Shown: positions 52,794 through 61,964 of the stretch, one piece after another
How the letters are laid out: every line of letters begins with the position of its first letter
How positions within the stretch are numbered: position 1 is the first letter of the stretch
Assembly: GCF_004923295.1 (NCBI RefSeq)
Contig: NZ_CP039638.1
Coordinates: 310,001 to 374,000, forward strand
Direction of reading: 5' to 3'
Source of the DNA: Azospirillum sp. TSH100
Lineage (GTDB): Bacteria; Pseudomonadota; Alphaproteobacteria; Azospirillales; Azospirillaceae
Length of the DNA: 64,000 nucleotides
The notes under the pieces: model-generated
What the model was told of the DNA's origin: nothing
What the model saw: only the letters and a program-made list of their open reading frames with translations
The model's database searches: none
Program-made: the position numbers and the translations under genes

Positions 52794-55700
52794 ATGCACC
52801 TGCTCGCCGCCCGCCAGGACGAACTGGACGCCGGCCCCCAGGCGGAAGATCTGGGACAGACGCCGGCCGACCTCGTCATGCTGTCCTTTTCCGACAGCGA
52901 CCTGACTGCGCTCGCCGCCGCGTGGCGGGCGGGGCGTGTGCGTTTGCCCAGCCTCCGCCTCGCCAACCTCAACCGCCTGGGCCACCCGCTGTCGGTCGAC
53001 CTTTACGCCGACAACATCGTCGCCAAGGCGAAACTGGTGGTCCTGCGCCTGCTCGGCGGCAGCGGTTATTGGCGTTACGGCCTCGACCGCCTCGCCGCCC
53101 TTTGCCGGGAGCGCAACATCCCACTGGCCGTCCTGTCCGGAGAGGCACAGCCCGACCCGAACCTGACCGCCTACGGCACCGTTCCCGCGGACACTGCCGA
53201 CCGGCTGTGGCGCTATTTCACCGAGGGCGGTCCGGCCAACATCGGCCATCTGCTGGCCTGCGCCGCGACGCTGGCCGGCACCCCCCTGCCCCATGACGAT
53301 CCCGCCCCTGTCCCGCGCTTCGGTGCCTACGACGGCTGGACCGGTCCAGTCCCCGCCGGCTCCCCAGTCGCTGCGGTGGTGTTCTACCGCTCCCACCTGC
53401 TGGCCGGCGACCTCGCCCCGGTCCATGCGCTGTGCAACGCACTGGCCGCGCGCGGCCTCGCCCCCAGGCCGCTGTTCGTCGCCAGCCTGAAGGAGCCGGA
53501 CTGCGCCGCCTGGATGCGCGCCAGCCTGATCGCGCAGGACGCCACCGTGGTCGTCAACACCACCGCCTTCTCCGCCGCACGCGAGGACGGCTCCCCGCTG
53601 GAGGCCAATGGCAGCCCGGTGCTGCAAGCCATCCTCGCCACCACCCCCGAAGCCGGCTGGCAGGCGTCCTCGCGTGGGCTGGCGCCGTCCGACCTTGCGA
53701 TGAATGTCGTGCTGCCGGAGATGGACGGCCGCATCATCGCCCGCGCCATCGCCTTCAAGACGGCGGGGGAGCCCGATCCCGACCTGCAATTCGCCGCCCC
53801 GGCCCTGCGCCCGATCCCCGACCGGGTGGAGTTCACCGCCGACCTCGCGGCGAGCTGGGTCCGCCTGTCCCGCACCCCGCGGGCGGACCGGCGGGTCGCG
53901 CTGGTGCTGTCCGACTATCCCGGCCCCGGCGGCGGCATCGGCCATGCCGTCGGCCTCGACAGCCCGGCCAGCACCGTGGCGATGCTCCAGCGGCTGTCCG
54001 CCGAGGGCTACAACCTGTCCGCCCTTCCGGACAGCGGCGCGGAGTTGATGGCCGTCCTCACCGCCACACCGACCCCGACCCTGTCGCTCGCCGACTACCA
54101 GCGCCTCGCCCCGCCGGAGCTGCGCGCCCGCATCGCCGAAACCTGGGGGGAGCCCGCGGCCGATCCCGCCTGCCGTAACGGTGCCTTCGCCTTCCGTACC
54201 CTGCCCTGCGGCAACGCCGTGGTGGCGGTGCAGCCCAGCCGCGGCCATGGCCCCCTGACCACCGCCCAGCACCACGATCCCGACACCCCGCCCAGCCACG
54301 GCTATCTCGCCTTCCACCTGTGGCTTCGCCATGCTGTCCGCATCGATGCCCTGGTGCAGATCGGCGCCCACGGCACGCTGGAATGGCTGCCCGGAAAGGC
54401 GGTGGCGCTGTCCGCGGAATGCTGGCCGGAGATCGTCGGCGGCGCCCTGCCGACCCTCTATCCCTTCATCGTCAACAACCCCGGCGAAGGGGTGCAGGCC
54501 CGCCGCAGGCTGGGAGCCGTGCTGATCGGCCATCTGACCCCGCCGCCGGTGGACTCCGGCCTCTACGGCGACCTCGCAGCGCTGGAAACCGCCATCGACG
54601 AATATTCGCAGGCGACCGGCCTCGACCCGCGCCGGCTGGGCATGCTGCGCGAGACGATCCTCGACCTCGCCTGGAAGTCCGGCGTCGCCGCCGACTGCAA
54701 CCTGCGGCCCGACGACGACCCCGACGCCATCCTGTCGCGGCTGGACGCCCATCTCTGCGATGTGAAGGAGATGCAGATCCGCGACGGGCTGCATGTCTTC
54801 GGCCACAGCCCGACCGGCGAGCGCCGCGACCGGCTGACCGCCGCAGTATCTCGTACCGGCGTCGCCCGCTCCGCCGATCCGGTCACGGTCGCCACGGCGG
54901 TCGATGCCTGCGGCGAGGCGGAGATGCGGGCGCTGCTCGACGGGCTGGACGGCCGTTTCGTCCGCCCCGGCCCGGGCGGTTCGCCGGCGCGTGGGCGGGC
55001 GGACACGCTGCCGACCGGCCGCAACCTCTATGCGCTCGACCCGCGCGGGGTGCCGACGCCGACCGCCTGGACCCTGGGCTGGCAGGCGGCGGACGCGCTG
55101 ATCACCCGCTATCTCCAGGACCATGGCGACTGGCCGCGCCGGCTGGTGGTGGATTGCTGGGGCACCCCGGCCATGCGCACCGGCGGCGACGAACTGGCCC
55201 AGGCGCTGGCTCTGCTCGGCGTCCGCCCGATCTGGGAGAACGGCTCCGGCCGCGTCACCGGCTACGAGATCATGCCGGCCGGCGTGCTCGGCCGCCCGCG
55301 GGTGGATGTGACGCTGCGCATCTCCGGCCTGTTCCGCGACGTCTTCCCGCAGCAGATCGCCCTGTTCGATCAGGCGGTGCGCGCCGTCGCCGGCCTCAAC
55401 GAGCCCGACGACACCAACCCGCTGGCCGCCACCGCCCGGGCCGAGGAACAGCGCCTCGCCGCAGCCGGTACCAATGCGGAGGATGCCCGCCGCTGGGCCA
55501 CCGCCCGCATCTTCGGCGCCGCCCCCGGCATCTACGGCACGGCGCTGTCGGGCATGATCGCGCGGGGCGACTGGACCGCGCGGGCCGATTTCGGCGCCGC
55601 CTATCTGGAGGGCGGTTGCCATGCCTATGGCGCCGGGCTGGAGGGAGTGCCGCTGCCGGCATTGTTCCGCCGCCGCGTCGGTGGCGCCGACGCCCTCGTC

Positions 55701-56201
55701 CACCATCAGGACCAGCGCGAGCACGACGTGCTGTCCACCGACGGTTTCATGCAGTTCGAGGGTGGCTTCGCGGCGGCCGCCGCGCTGGAGAATTCCGAAC
55801 CGGCGCTCTACCACCTCGACAGTGCCGACCCGGACAAGCTCGCCGTCCGCACCCTGGCGGAAGAGATCGCCCGCACCCTGCGCGGCCGGGCGGCCAATCC
55901 GCGCTGGATCCAGGGCATGATGCGCCACGGCTACCGCGGGGCGGCGGAACTGGCGGCCGGCGTCGACACGCTGTTCGCCTTCGCCGCCACCACCGACGCC
56001 GTACGCCCCGCCCATTTCGACCAGCTGTATGACGCATACGTCGAGGATGCGGAGGTATGGGACTTCCTGTCGCATGCCAATCCTGCCGCCGCCCGGCACA
56101 TTCTGGCGCGTATGAGCGAGGCGCTCGACCGCGGCCTGTGGCATCCCCGCCGCAACTCCACCGCGGAGGATCTGCGGCGCCTCCGGGAGACCACCGGATG
56201 A
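52794..56201 (+). CDS. cobN: Cobaltochelatase large subunit CobN
   Basis: A 1135-residue protein of the CobN/BchH/ChlH family. It reads MHLLAARQDELD at the start, with later family motifs including VQIGAHGTLEWLPGKAVALS, YPFIVNNPGEGVQARRR, PTGRNLYALDPRGVPTP, RISGLFRDVFPQQI and HHQDQREHDVLSTDGFMQFEGGF. It inserts Co2+ into hydrogenobyrinate a,c-diamide with CobS and CobT, which are not in the window. It overlaps cobG by ATGA. Confidence 0.95.
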   Translation: MHLLAARQDELDAGPQAEDLGQTPADLVMLSFSDSDLTALAAAWRAGRVRLPSLRLANLNRLGHPLSVDLYADNIVAKAKLVVLRLLGGSGYWRYGLDRLAALCRERNIPLAVLSGEAQPDPNLTAYGTVPADTADRLWRYFTEGGPANIGHLLACAATLAGTPLPHDDPAPVPRFGAYDGWTGPVPAGSPVAAVVFYRSHLLAGDLAPVHALCNALAARGLAPRPLFVASLKEPDCAAWMRASLIAQDATVVVNTTAFSAAREDGSPLEANGSPVLQAILATTPEAGWQASSRGLAPSDLAMNVVLPEMDGRIIARAIAFKTAGEPDPDLQFAAPALRPIPDRVEFTADLAASWVRLSRTPRADRRVALVLSDYPGPGGGIGHAVGLDSPASTVAMLQRLSAEGYNLSALPDSGAELMAVLTATPTPTLSLADYQRLAPPELRARIAETWGEPAADPACRNGAFAFRTLPCGNAVVAVQPSRGHGPLTTAQHHDPDTPPSHGYLAFHLWLRHAVRIDALVQIGAHGTLEWLPGKAVALSAECWPEIVGGALPTLYPFIVNNPGEGVQARRRLGAVLIGHLTPPPVDSGLYGDLAALETAIDEYSQATGLDPRRLGMLRETILDLAWKSGVAADCNLRPDDDPDAILSRLDAHLCDVKEMQIRDGLHVFGHSPTGERRDRLTAAVSRTGVARSADPVTVATAVDACGEAEMRALLDGLDGRFVRPGPGGSPARGRADTLPTGRNLYALDPRGVPTPTAWTLGWQAADALITRYLQDHGDWPRRLVVDCWGTPAMRTGGDELAQALALLGVRPIWENGSGRVTGYEIMPAGVLGRPRVDVTLRISGLFRDVFPQQIALFDQAVRAVAGLNEPDDTNPLAATARAEEQRLAAAGTNAEDARRWATARIFGAAPGIYGTALSGMIARGDWTARADFGAAYLEGGCHAYGAGLEGVPLPALFRRRVGGADALVHHQDQREHDVLSTDGFMQFEGGFAAAAALENSEPALYHLDSADPDKLAVRTLAEEIARTLRGRAANPRWIQGMMRHGYRGAAELAAGVDTLFAFAATTDAVRPAHFDQLYDAYVEDAEVWDFLSHANPAAARHILARMSEALDRGLWHPRRNSTAEDLRRLRETTG

Positions 56202-57610
56202 CCAACCCTGTCGCCAACCAGCCCAGACGCCGCGGCAGTTGCCCCGGCGTTCTGGCGCCGATGCGGGTCGGCGACGGGTTTCTGCTGCGCGTCCGCGTCC
56301 CCGCCGGCGTGCTGCCCGTCGAGCATGCCCGCCGCATCGCGGAACTGGGGGATCGTTACGGCAACGGTCTGATCGATCTCAGCCAGCGTGGCAACCTGCA
56401 ACTGCGCGGCATCGCCGCCGACGGACTGGAGCCGGTGACCGACGCCCTGCGTGGCATGGGCTATGTCTCCGGCGATGCGGCGAGCGAGGCGGTGCGCAAC
56501 GTGTTGTGCTCCCCCACCGCCGGGCTGGATCCTACGGCGGCGATGGACGTACGGGGAGTGGCGCGTACGCTCGACGCCCGGTTGGCGGAGGATACCGCGC
56601 TGCACGACCTGCCGCCGAAGTTCGGCTGGCTGGTCTGCGGCGGCGGGATCGGCCATCTGGCGGACAGCGGCACGGACGTACGCTTCGATGCTGTGGATGG
56701 CGAACGGTTCCTGGTGGCGCTGGGCGGCACGCTGGCGACGGCGGCACCGCTGGGGCTTTGCCGGGCGGGGGACGTGGCGGATGTGGCGTCGGCGCTGGGC
56801 CGTGCCTTTCTGGACTTGCGCGCGTCGTTGCCGGAGCCGCCGCGCCGCATGGTGGGCCTGGTCGCGGCGATCGGGATTGAAGCGATAGGGAAGCGCCTCT
56901 CCTCCCTGATATCTCCTCTCCCCCCCGCTCACGCGCAAACTTCGTTTGCGCTGACGCGACAGGCGGACCTCTGGTCCGCCGAAAGCGGGGAGAGGATCAA
57001 GGTGAGGGGGACGCACCTCATGGATGTCTTCGGCGTTGCCGACCCCCCTCATCCCAACCTTCTCCCCAGGGGAGAGAAGGGATCCCGTGGCGGGGAGGTG
57101 CCGGCCTTCGTTACCACTGCCTTCCCCTTCGGTCGCCTGACCGCCGCCACCCTCGCCGCCCTCGCCTCCGCCTGCGCCGAAATCCGCATCACCCCCTGGC
57201 GCGCCCTCCTCCTCGTTGCCCCTTCCACGGACGCACAGCACGTCGCCCACGCCCACGGCGCCATCCTGTCCCACACCGACCGCCGGCTGAAGCTAACCGC
57301 GTGCAGCGGGATGGGCGGCTGCGATGTCGGCACCACCGACACCCATGCCACCGCGCTCGCCATCGCCGAGCGCGCAGGCCCCTTGCTGGACCCTGTGCGA
57401 ATGGTGCATGTGTCGGGCTGCGCCAAGGGCTGCGCCCATCCTGCCATCGCCGATGTCACCCTGACCGCCCGCGACGGGGTGTATGACGTCGCCCTGAACG
57501 CCAAACCCGGCGATGCCGCCTGCCAAACTCAGGGGCATCCCGGCCTGTCTCCCGCCGACGCCGTGGCCCGCGTCGCGGATCTGTTGACCGAGGAGTTTGC
57601 CGGTGCCTGA
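56198..57610 (+). CDS. cobG: Precorrin-3B synthase CobG, with in-frame repeat insertion
   Basis: A 470-residue enzyme of the sulfite/nitrite-reductase-like family. The N-terminal half contains SQRGNLQLRGI, and the C-terminal half carries the cysteines for the Fe-S cluster (ACSGMGGC and SGCAKGC). CobG uses O2 to make precorrin-3B, marking the aerobic pathway. Residues about 239-296 are encoded by palindromic, intergenic-like repeat DNA with no stop. This Pro/Arg-rich stretch interrupts the link between the two halves just before AFPFGRLTA. Whether the protein is still active is unknown; the flanks and downstream overlap are intact. Confidence 0.9.
   Translation: MTNPVANQPRRRGSCPGVLAPMRVGDGFLLRVRVPAGVLPVEHARRIAELGDRYGNGLIDLSQRGNLQLRGIAADGLEPVTDALRGMGYVSGDAASEAVRNVLCSPTAGLDPTAAMDVRGVARTLDARLAEDTALHDLPPKFGWLVCGGGIGHLADSGTDVRFDAVDGERFLVALGGTLATAAPLGLCRAGDVADVASALGRAFLDLRASLPEPPRRMVGLVAAIGIEAIGKRLSSLISPLPPAHAQTSFALTRQADLWSAESGERIKVRGTHLMDVFGVADPPHPNLLPRGEKGSRGGEVPAFVTTAFPFGRLTAATLAALASACAEIRITPWRALLLVAPSTDAQHVAHAHGAILSHTDRRLKLTACSGMGGCDVGTTDTHATALAIAERAGPLLDPVRMVHVSGCAKGCAHPAIADVTLTARDGVYDVALNAKPGDAACQTQGHPGLSPADAVARVADLLTEEFAGA
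56915..57083. repeat. Composite palindromic repeat element inserted in cobG
   Basis: Outer arms CCTCT-CCCC and GGGG-AGAGG enclose two perfect hairpins, GCGCAAAC-TTC-GTTTGCGC (56933-56951) and GGCGGACC-TCT-GGTCCGCC (56962-56980), giving a three-way-junction fold. It is followed by TGAGGGGG (57003-57010) pairing with CCCCCTCA (57044-57051) and a CTTCTCCCC/GGGGAGAGAAG hairpin. The second half has the same architecture as the intergenic element at 59818-59927. The length is compatible with an in-frame insertion. Confidence 0.8.
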
Positions 57611-58241
57611 GCCGCTCTACGACTATATCCGCGACGGAGCGGCCATCTACCGCCAGTCCTTCGCCACCATCCGGTCGGAGGCCAATCTGTCCGCCATCCC
57701 CGACGATCTGAAGCCGGTGGCGGTCCGCGTCATCCACGCCTGCGGCATGGTCGATGCGGCCCGGGATCTGCTGTTCTCCGCCGATGTCGGCAGCGCCGCC
57801 CGCACCGCCCTGCGTTCTGGTGCGCCGATCCTCTGCGACAGCGAAATGGTCGCCCATGGCGTGACCCGCGCCCGGCTGCCGGCCGGCAACGACGTGGTGT
57901 GCACGCTCCGCGATCCCGCCGTGCCAGATCTGGCGAAGACCATCGGCAACACCCGCTCCGCCGCCGCACTCGACCTATGGGGCGAGCGGCTCGGCGGCTC
58001 GGTGGTCGCCATCGGCAACGCGCCGACCGCCCTGTTCTATCTGCTGGAAATGCTGGCGGCCGGTGCGCCGAAGCCGGCGGCGATCCTCGGCTTTCCCGTC
58101 GGCTTCGTCGGCGCCATGGAAAGCAAGGAGGCGCTGGCGGAAAATCCCTTCGGCGTTCCCTATCTGGCGATCCGCGGCCGGCGCGGCGGCAGCGCCATGG
58201 CCGCCGCCGCCGTCAACGCGCTGGCGAGCGACGTCGAATGA
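57603..58241 (+). CDS. cobH: Precorrin-8X methylmutase CobH
   Basis: A 212-residue enzyme. It has AIYRQSFATIRSEANLSAIP and the catalytic His in VRVIHACGMVDAA, plus GAPILCDSEMVAHGVTR, GNAPTALFYLLEM, GFPVGFVGAMESKEAL. It moves a methyl from C11 to C12, forming hydrogenobyrinate. The GTG start at 57603 has GAGGAG seven bases upstream; a TTG at 57597 is too close to it. It overlaps the cobG stop by eight bases and cobI by ATGA. Confidence 0.95.
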   Translation: MPEPLYDYIRDGAAIYRQSFATIRSEANLSAIPDDLKPVAVRVIHACGMVDAARDLLFSADVGSAARTALRSGAPILCDSEMVAHGVTRARLPAGNDVVCTLRDPAVPDLAKTIGNTRSAAALDLWGERLGGSVVAIGNAPTALFYLLEMLAAGAPKPAAILGFPVGFVGAMESKEALAENPFGVPYLAIRGRRGGSAMAAAAVNALASDVE

Positions 58242-58990
58242 GCGGCGATACCCTCCCCAATCCTCCCACCTTGGGCACCCTGTTCGGCGTCGGCGTCGGC
58301 CCCGGCGATCCGGAACTGATGACGTTGAAGGCGGTGCGCACCATCGGCGCCTGCCCGGTCGTCGCCTATTTCTGCAAGCGCGGCACCCGTGGACAGGCCC
58401 GCCGCATCGCCGATCAGGCGATCGGGCCCGACCAGATCGAGCTGCCGATGGTCTATCCGGTGACGGTGGAACTGCCGCCGACCCACCCGGATTATGGCCG
58501 CCAGATCGAAGCCTTCTTCGACGAATCCGCCGAACGCATCGCGGAGCATCTCACCGCCGGTCGTTCGGTCGCGGCGCTGAACGAGGGGGATCCGTTCTTC
58601 TACGGCTCCTTCATGCACCTGTTCCTGCGGCTGTCCGGCCGCTTCAAGGCGGAGGTGATCCCCGGCGTCACCAGCATGGTGTGCAGTGCCTCGCTGTTGC
58701 CGCGCCCGCTGATGCTGCGCGACGACGTGCTGTCGGTGATTCCCGGCACGCTGGACGAGGAATCTCTGCTCCGCGCGCTCACCGCCGCCGATGCCTGCGT
58801 GGTGATGAAGCTGGGCCAGAACCTGCCCAAGGTCCGCCGCGCCATCGCCGCCGCCGGGCTGGCGGAGCGGGCGTGGTACGTCGAGCGCGCCAGCATGGAC
58901 GAACAGCGCTTCATGCCCTTCCTGGAGGCGCCGGACATCGCCCCCTACTTCTCGCAGATCGTCATTCCGGGCGAGGGCAAGCGCGGATGA
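58238..58990 (+). CDS. cobI: Precorrin-2 C20-methyltransferase CobI
   Basis: A 250-residue SAM-dependent tetrapyrrole methylase. It contains GVGVGPGDPELMTLKAV (SAM-binding P-loop-like start), ALNEGDPFFYGSFMHLFLRL and IPGVTSMVCSASLLPRPL, plus VVMKLGQNLPKVR. It methylates C20 of precorrin-2. It is translationally coupled (ATGA) to both cobH and cobJ. Confidence 0.95.
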   Translation: MSGDTLPNPPTLGTLFGVGVGPGDPELMTLKAVRTIGACPVVAYFCKRGTRGQARRIADQAIGPDQIELPMVYPVTVELPPTHPDYGRQIEAFFDESAERIAEHLTAGRSVAALNEGDPFFYGSFMHLFLRLSGRFKAEVIPGVTSMVCSASLLPRPLMLRDDVLSVIPGTLDEESLLRALTAADACVVMKLGQNLPKVRRAIAAAGLAERAWYVERASMDEQRFMPFLEAPDIAPYFSQIVIPGEGKRG

Positions 58991-59760
58991 GCGGCCCCGA
59001 AAACAATGGTTGGCTGAAGGTTGTGGGCCTTGGCCCCGGCCCCGAGGACTGGCTGACGCCAGAAGCGCGGCGCGATCTGGCCGAGGCGACCGACCTCGTC
59101 GGCTATTTCCCCTATGTCGAGCGCGTGCCGCCGGGCGATCAGGTACGCCACGCCTCCGACAACCGGGTGGAGCTGGACCGCGCCCGTTTCGCGCTCGATC
59201 TGGCAGCGCAGGGCCGGCGGGTGGCGGTGGTGTCGGGCGGCGATCCCGGCATCTTCGCCATGGCCGCCGCCATCTTCGAGGCGCTGGACGACCCGGAGGC
59301 CCCGGAAGCGTGGCGGACGGTCGCGCTGTCGGTCGATCCCGGCATTTCCGCCATGCAGGCCGCCGCCGCACGGGCGGGCGCGCCGCTCGGCCACGACTTC
59401 TGCGCCATCTCGCTGTCCGACAATCTGAAGCCGTGGGAGGTGGTGCTGCGGCGGCTGCGGCTGGCGGCCGAGGCGGATTTCGTCATCGCCCTCTACAACC
59501 CGATCTCCAAGGCCCGTCCCTGGCAGCTGGGGGCCGCCTTCGACGCCCTGCGCGACATCCGCGCGCCGGAAACCCCCATCGTGCTGGGCCGCGCCGTCGG
59601 CCGCGCCGACGAGGAGCTGACGGTCACAACGCTGGGCGAAGTGCGGGCGGAACAGGCCGACATGCGCACGCTGGTCATCATCGGCGCCTCGCACACGCGG
59701 TTCGTGGCGCGTGCGGACGGCGGGCGCTGGGTCTACACCCCCCGGCATTACCGGGGGTGA
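58987..59760 (+). CDS. cobJ: Precorrin-3B C17-methyltransferase CobJ
   Basis: A 257-residue SAM-dependent methylase. The start WLKVVGLGPGPEDWLTPEA, the VVSGGDPGIFAMAAAIFEAL loop, DPGISAMQAAAARAGAPLGHDFCAISLSDNLKPWEVVLRRL (seen in parts) and VIALYNPISKARPWQL are diagnostic. It drives ring contraction and C17 methylation. It is the last gene of this co-directional run before a repeat element and the opposite-strand cobK. Confidence 0.95.
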   Translation: MSGPENNGWLKVVGLGPGPEDWLTPEARRDLAEATDLVGYFPYVERVPPGDQVRHASDNRVELDRARFALDLAAQGRRVAVVSGGDPGIFAMAAAIFEALDDPEAPEAWRTVALSVDPGISAMQAAAARAGAPLGHDFCAISLSDNLKPWEVVLRRLRLAAEADFVIALYNPISKARPWQLGAAFDALRDIRAPETPIVLGRAVGRADEELTVTTLGEVRAEQADMRTLVIIGASHTRFVARADGGRWVYTPRHYRG

Positions 59761-59817
59761 GGATGGGTGTGACGGCAGTGTTGGCTGAGATGCCCGCAAC
59801 CAACCCACCGCGAGTAA

Positions 59818-59927
59818 CCCTCTCCCCCCGGGGAGAGGGCTGGGTGAGGGGGACACGCCACGACGATTCTCGGGAAGGCACGCGGAGCTTCCCCCTCACC
59901 CCGACCCTCTCCCCGGGGGGGAGAGGG
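59818..59927. repeat. Palindromic repeat element between cobJ and cobK
   Basis: CCCTCTCCCC-cc-GGGGAGAGGG (59818-59839), then TGAGGGGG (59845-59852) pairing with CCCCCTCA (59891-59898), then CCCTCTCCCC/GGGGAGAGGG again (59905-59927). This symmetric three-hairpin element lies between convergent genes and could terminate transcription. Its middle and right parts match the inserted element in cobG. Confidence 0.85.
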
Positions 59928-59947
59928 AGATCCTACGGGGAGGAGCC

Positions 59948-60685
59948 TCACATCTTCTCCAGCCACCCCACCGCGTCCTCGACGCCCTGCAACTCCACCA
60001 CGCCGTTGCCGGCCGGCCGCTCCACCATCACCACCGGCAAGCCCAGCACGCGCGCCGCTTCCAGCTTCGCGTCGGTCGCCCGTCCGCCGCTGTTCTTGCT
60101 GACGACCACCTCCACCCCCTGCCCGCGCATCAGCGCCAGTTCGCCCTCTACGGTGAACGGCCCACGGTCAAGGATCAGGCTCATGCGCGGCAGGGCCGGC
60201 ATCGGCTCCGGCGGGTCGACGGCGCGGATCAGGTAGCGCTTGTCCGGCACGGCCTCGAAGGCCGCGACCTCCTGCCGGCCGATGGTCAGGAAAACGGTGT
60301 CGCCCAGATCGCACAGCGCCAGCGCCGCGGCATCCATGTCCGGCACGCCGATCCAACGGTCGCCCGGCCCCGCCACCCAGGCCGGCCGGGTCAGAAGACG
60401 CAGCGGCACGCCGGCCCGCGCACAGGCCATGGCGGCATTGGCGGAGATCTGCGCCGCGAAGGGATGCGTCGCGTCGATCACCGCCCCGATCCCCTCGGCG
60501 CGCAGGTAATTGGCCAAGCCCTCCACCCCGCCGAAGCCGCCGATGCGGGTCGGCAGCGGCGGCAGCAGCGGGTTCCTGGTGCGGCCGGCCAGCGACACGC
60601 GGGCGTCGATGCGCGGATGTCCGGCCAGCCGCTTCGCCAGCGCCGTCGCCTCCGTCGTGCCGCCCAGGATCAGCGCCTTGACCAA
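59948..60685 (-). CDS. cobK: Precorrin-6A reductase CobK
   Basis: A 245-residue enzyme starting, by my choice, at a TTG at 60685: GGAGG lies five bases upstream and the product then begins VKALILGGTTEATALAKRL, as the family does. An ATG at 60718 is also in frame but would share bases with the cobL start codon. Other family features are IDATHPFAAQISANAAMACA, RYLIRAVDPPEP, VVSKNSGG-x-TDAKLEAA. It reduces precorrin-6A to 6B with NADPH. It is on the opposite strand to cobJ and cobL. Confidence 0.9.
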   Translation of the reverse strand: MVKALILGGTTEATALAKRLAGHPRIDARVSLAGRTRNPLLPPLPTRIGGFGGVEGLANYLRAEGIGAVIDATHPFAAQISANAAMACARAGVPLRLLTRPAWVAGPGDRWIGVPDMDAAALALCDLGDTVFLTIGRQEVAAFEAVPDKRYLIRAVDPPEPMPALPRMSLILDRGPFTVEGELALMRGQGVEVVVSKNSGGRATDAKLEAARVLGLPVVMVERPAGNGVVELQGVEDAVGWLEKM

Positions 60686-60716
60686 CTCCCCCTCCACACC
60701 CGTCAGGATCGGCACC

Positions 60717-61964
60717 ATGGATAGCATGGGAACGGCCCGCTGGCTCAGCATCGTCGGCATCGGCGAGGATGGCTGGGACGGTTTGTCGCCCGCCGCCCGC
60801 GCAGCCATCGAAGGCGCGGCCATCCTCTATGGCGGCACCCGTCACCTCGATCTCGTGCCGGTCGTTGCGGGACAGCAACGGCTGCCCTGGCCGTCGCCGA
60901 TGACCGACGCCTTCCCCGGCCTGCTCAGCATGCGCGGACAGCGGGTCTGCGTGCTGGCAAGCGGCGATCCATTCTGGTACGGAGTCGGCGCCACCCTGTC
61001 GCGAGTCGTTCCGGCTGCGGAAACGACTGTGATCCCGTCGGCCTCCGCCTTCAGCCTCGCCGCATCCCGGCTCGGCTGGCCGTTGCAGGACTGCCGCTGC
61101 CTGACCATCCACGGCCGCCCGCTGGAACAGGTCGTTCCGTATCTGCAACCGAACGCAAGGCTTCTACTCCTTTCCTGGGACGGAACGACTCCGGCCAAGC
61201 TGGCCGCCCTGCTGCGCGCCCGCGGCTTCGGCGCATCGCGCCTGACGGTGCTGGAGGCGATGGGAGGCTCTCGCGAAGGCCGGCTGGAGGCCACCGCCGA
61301 CGCCTGGACGGCCGACCATACCGCCGACCTCAACACCATCGCGCTGGACTGCGTCGCCGCGCCGGGCGCCCGCGTCCTGCCGCTGGCACCCGGCCTGCCC
61401 GACGACTGGTTCGAGCATGACGGCCAGATCACCAAGCGTGAGGTGCGCGCCGTCACCCTGTCCTTCCTGGCGCCGCGCCGGGGCGAGCTGCTGTGGGATG
61501 TCGGCGCCGGATCGGGCTCCATCGGCATCGAATGGATGCTGCGCGATCCGGCCAACCGGGCTGTCGCCATCGAACATCACCCGGAACGGATTGCCCGCAT
61601 CCTGACCAACGCCGCCACCCTCGGCGTGCCCAGCCTGCAACTGGCGCGCGGCAAGGCACCGGCGGCGCTGGAAGGTCTGGAGCGGCCGGACGCCATCTTC
61701 ATCGGCGGCGGGCTGACCGCTGACGGCGTGCTGGCGGCCTGCTGGGACGCCCTGCCCCCCGGCGGGCGGATCGCCGCCAATGCGGTGACGCTGGAAAGCG
61801 AGGCGGTGCTGATCGATGCGCACAAGCGCCTCGGCGGTGAGCTGACCCAGATTTCGGTGGCCCGCGCCTCGGCGGTCGGCGGCTTCCGGGGCTGGCGCGC
61901 GGCGATGCCGGTTACGCTGTGGCGAGCGGAAAAGCCCTATATGGAGGGCACATGGACCGCCTGA
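60717..61964 (+). CDS. cobL: Precorrin-6B C5,15-methyltransferase (decarboxylating) CobL
   Basis: A 415-residue fusion of CbiE (about 1-205: SIVGIGEDGWDGLSPAARAA, VLASGDPFWYGVGATL, PSASAFSLAASRLGWPLQD) and CbiT (about 230-415: FEHDGQITKREVRAVTLS, WDVGAGSGSIGIEW, RPDAIFIGGG). It methylates C5 and C15 and decarboxylates the C12 acetate. ATG 60717 has AGGAT seven bases upstream; ATG 60726 is an alternative. It overlaps cobE by 13 bp. Being separated from cobJ by opposite-strand cobK, it probably has its own promoter inside the cobK 5' end. Confidence 0.95.
   Translation: MDSMGTARWLSIVGIGEDGWDGLSPAARAAIEGAAILYGGTRHLDLVPVVAGQQRLPWPSPMTDAFPGLLSMRGQRVCVLASGDPFWYGVGATLSRVVPAAETTVIPSASAFSLAASRLGWPLQDCRCLTIHGRPLEQVVPYLQPNARLLLLSWDGTTPAKLAALLRARGFGASRLTVLEAMGGSREGRLEATADAWTADHTADLNTIALDCVAAPGARVLPLAPGLPDDWFEHDGQITKREVRAVTLSFLAPRRGELLWDVGAGSGSIGIEWMLRDPANRAVAIEHHPERIARILTNAATLGVPSLQLARGKAPAALEGLERPDAIFIGGGLTADGVLAACWDALPPGGRIAANAVTLESEAVLIDAHKRLGGELTQISVARASAVGGFRGWRAAMPVTLWRAEKPYMEGTWTA

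Noticed and set aside
52710..56144. Very long open frame (over 1100 codons) on the minus strand
   Set aside because: It is antisense to cobN. The product is Gly/Arg/Ala/His-rich without domains, the usual effect of GC-rich third positions.
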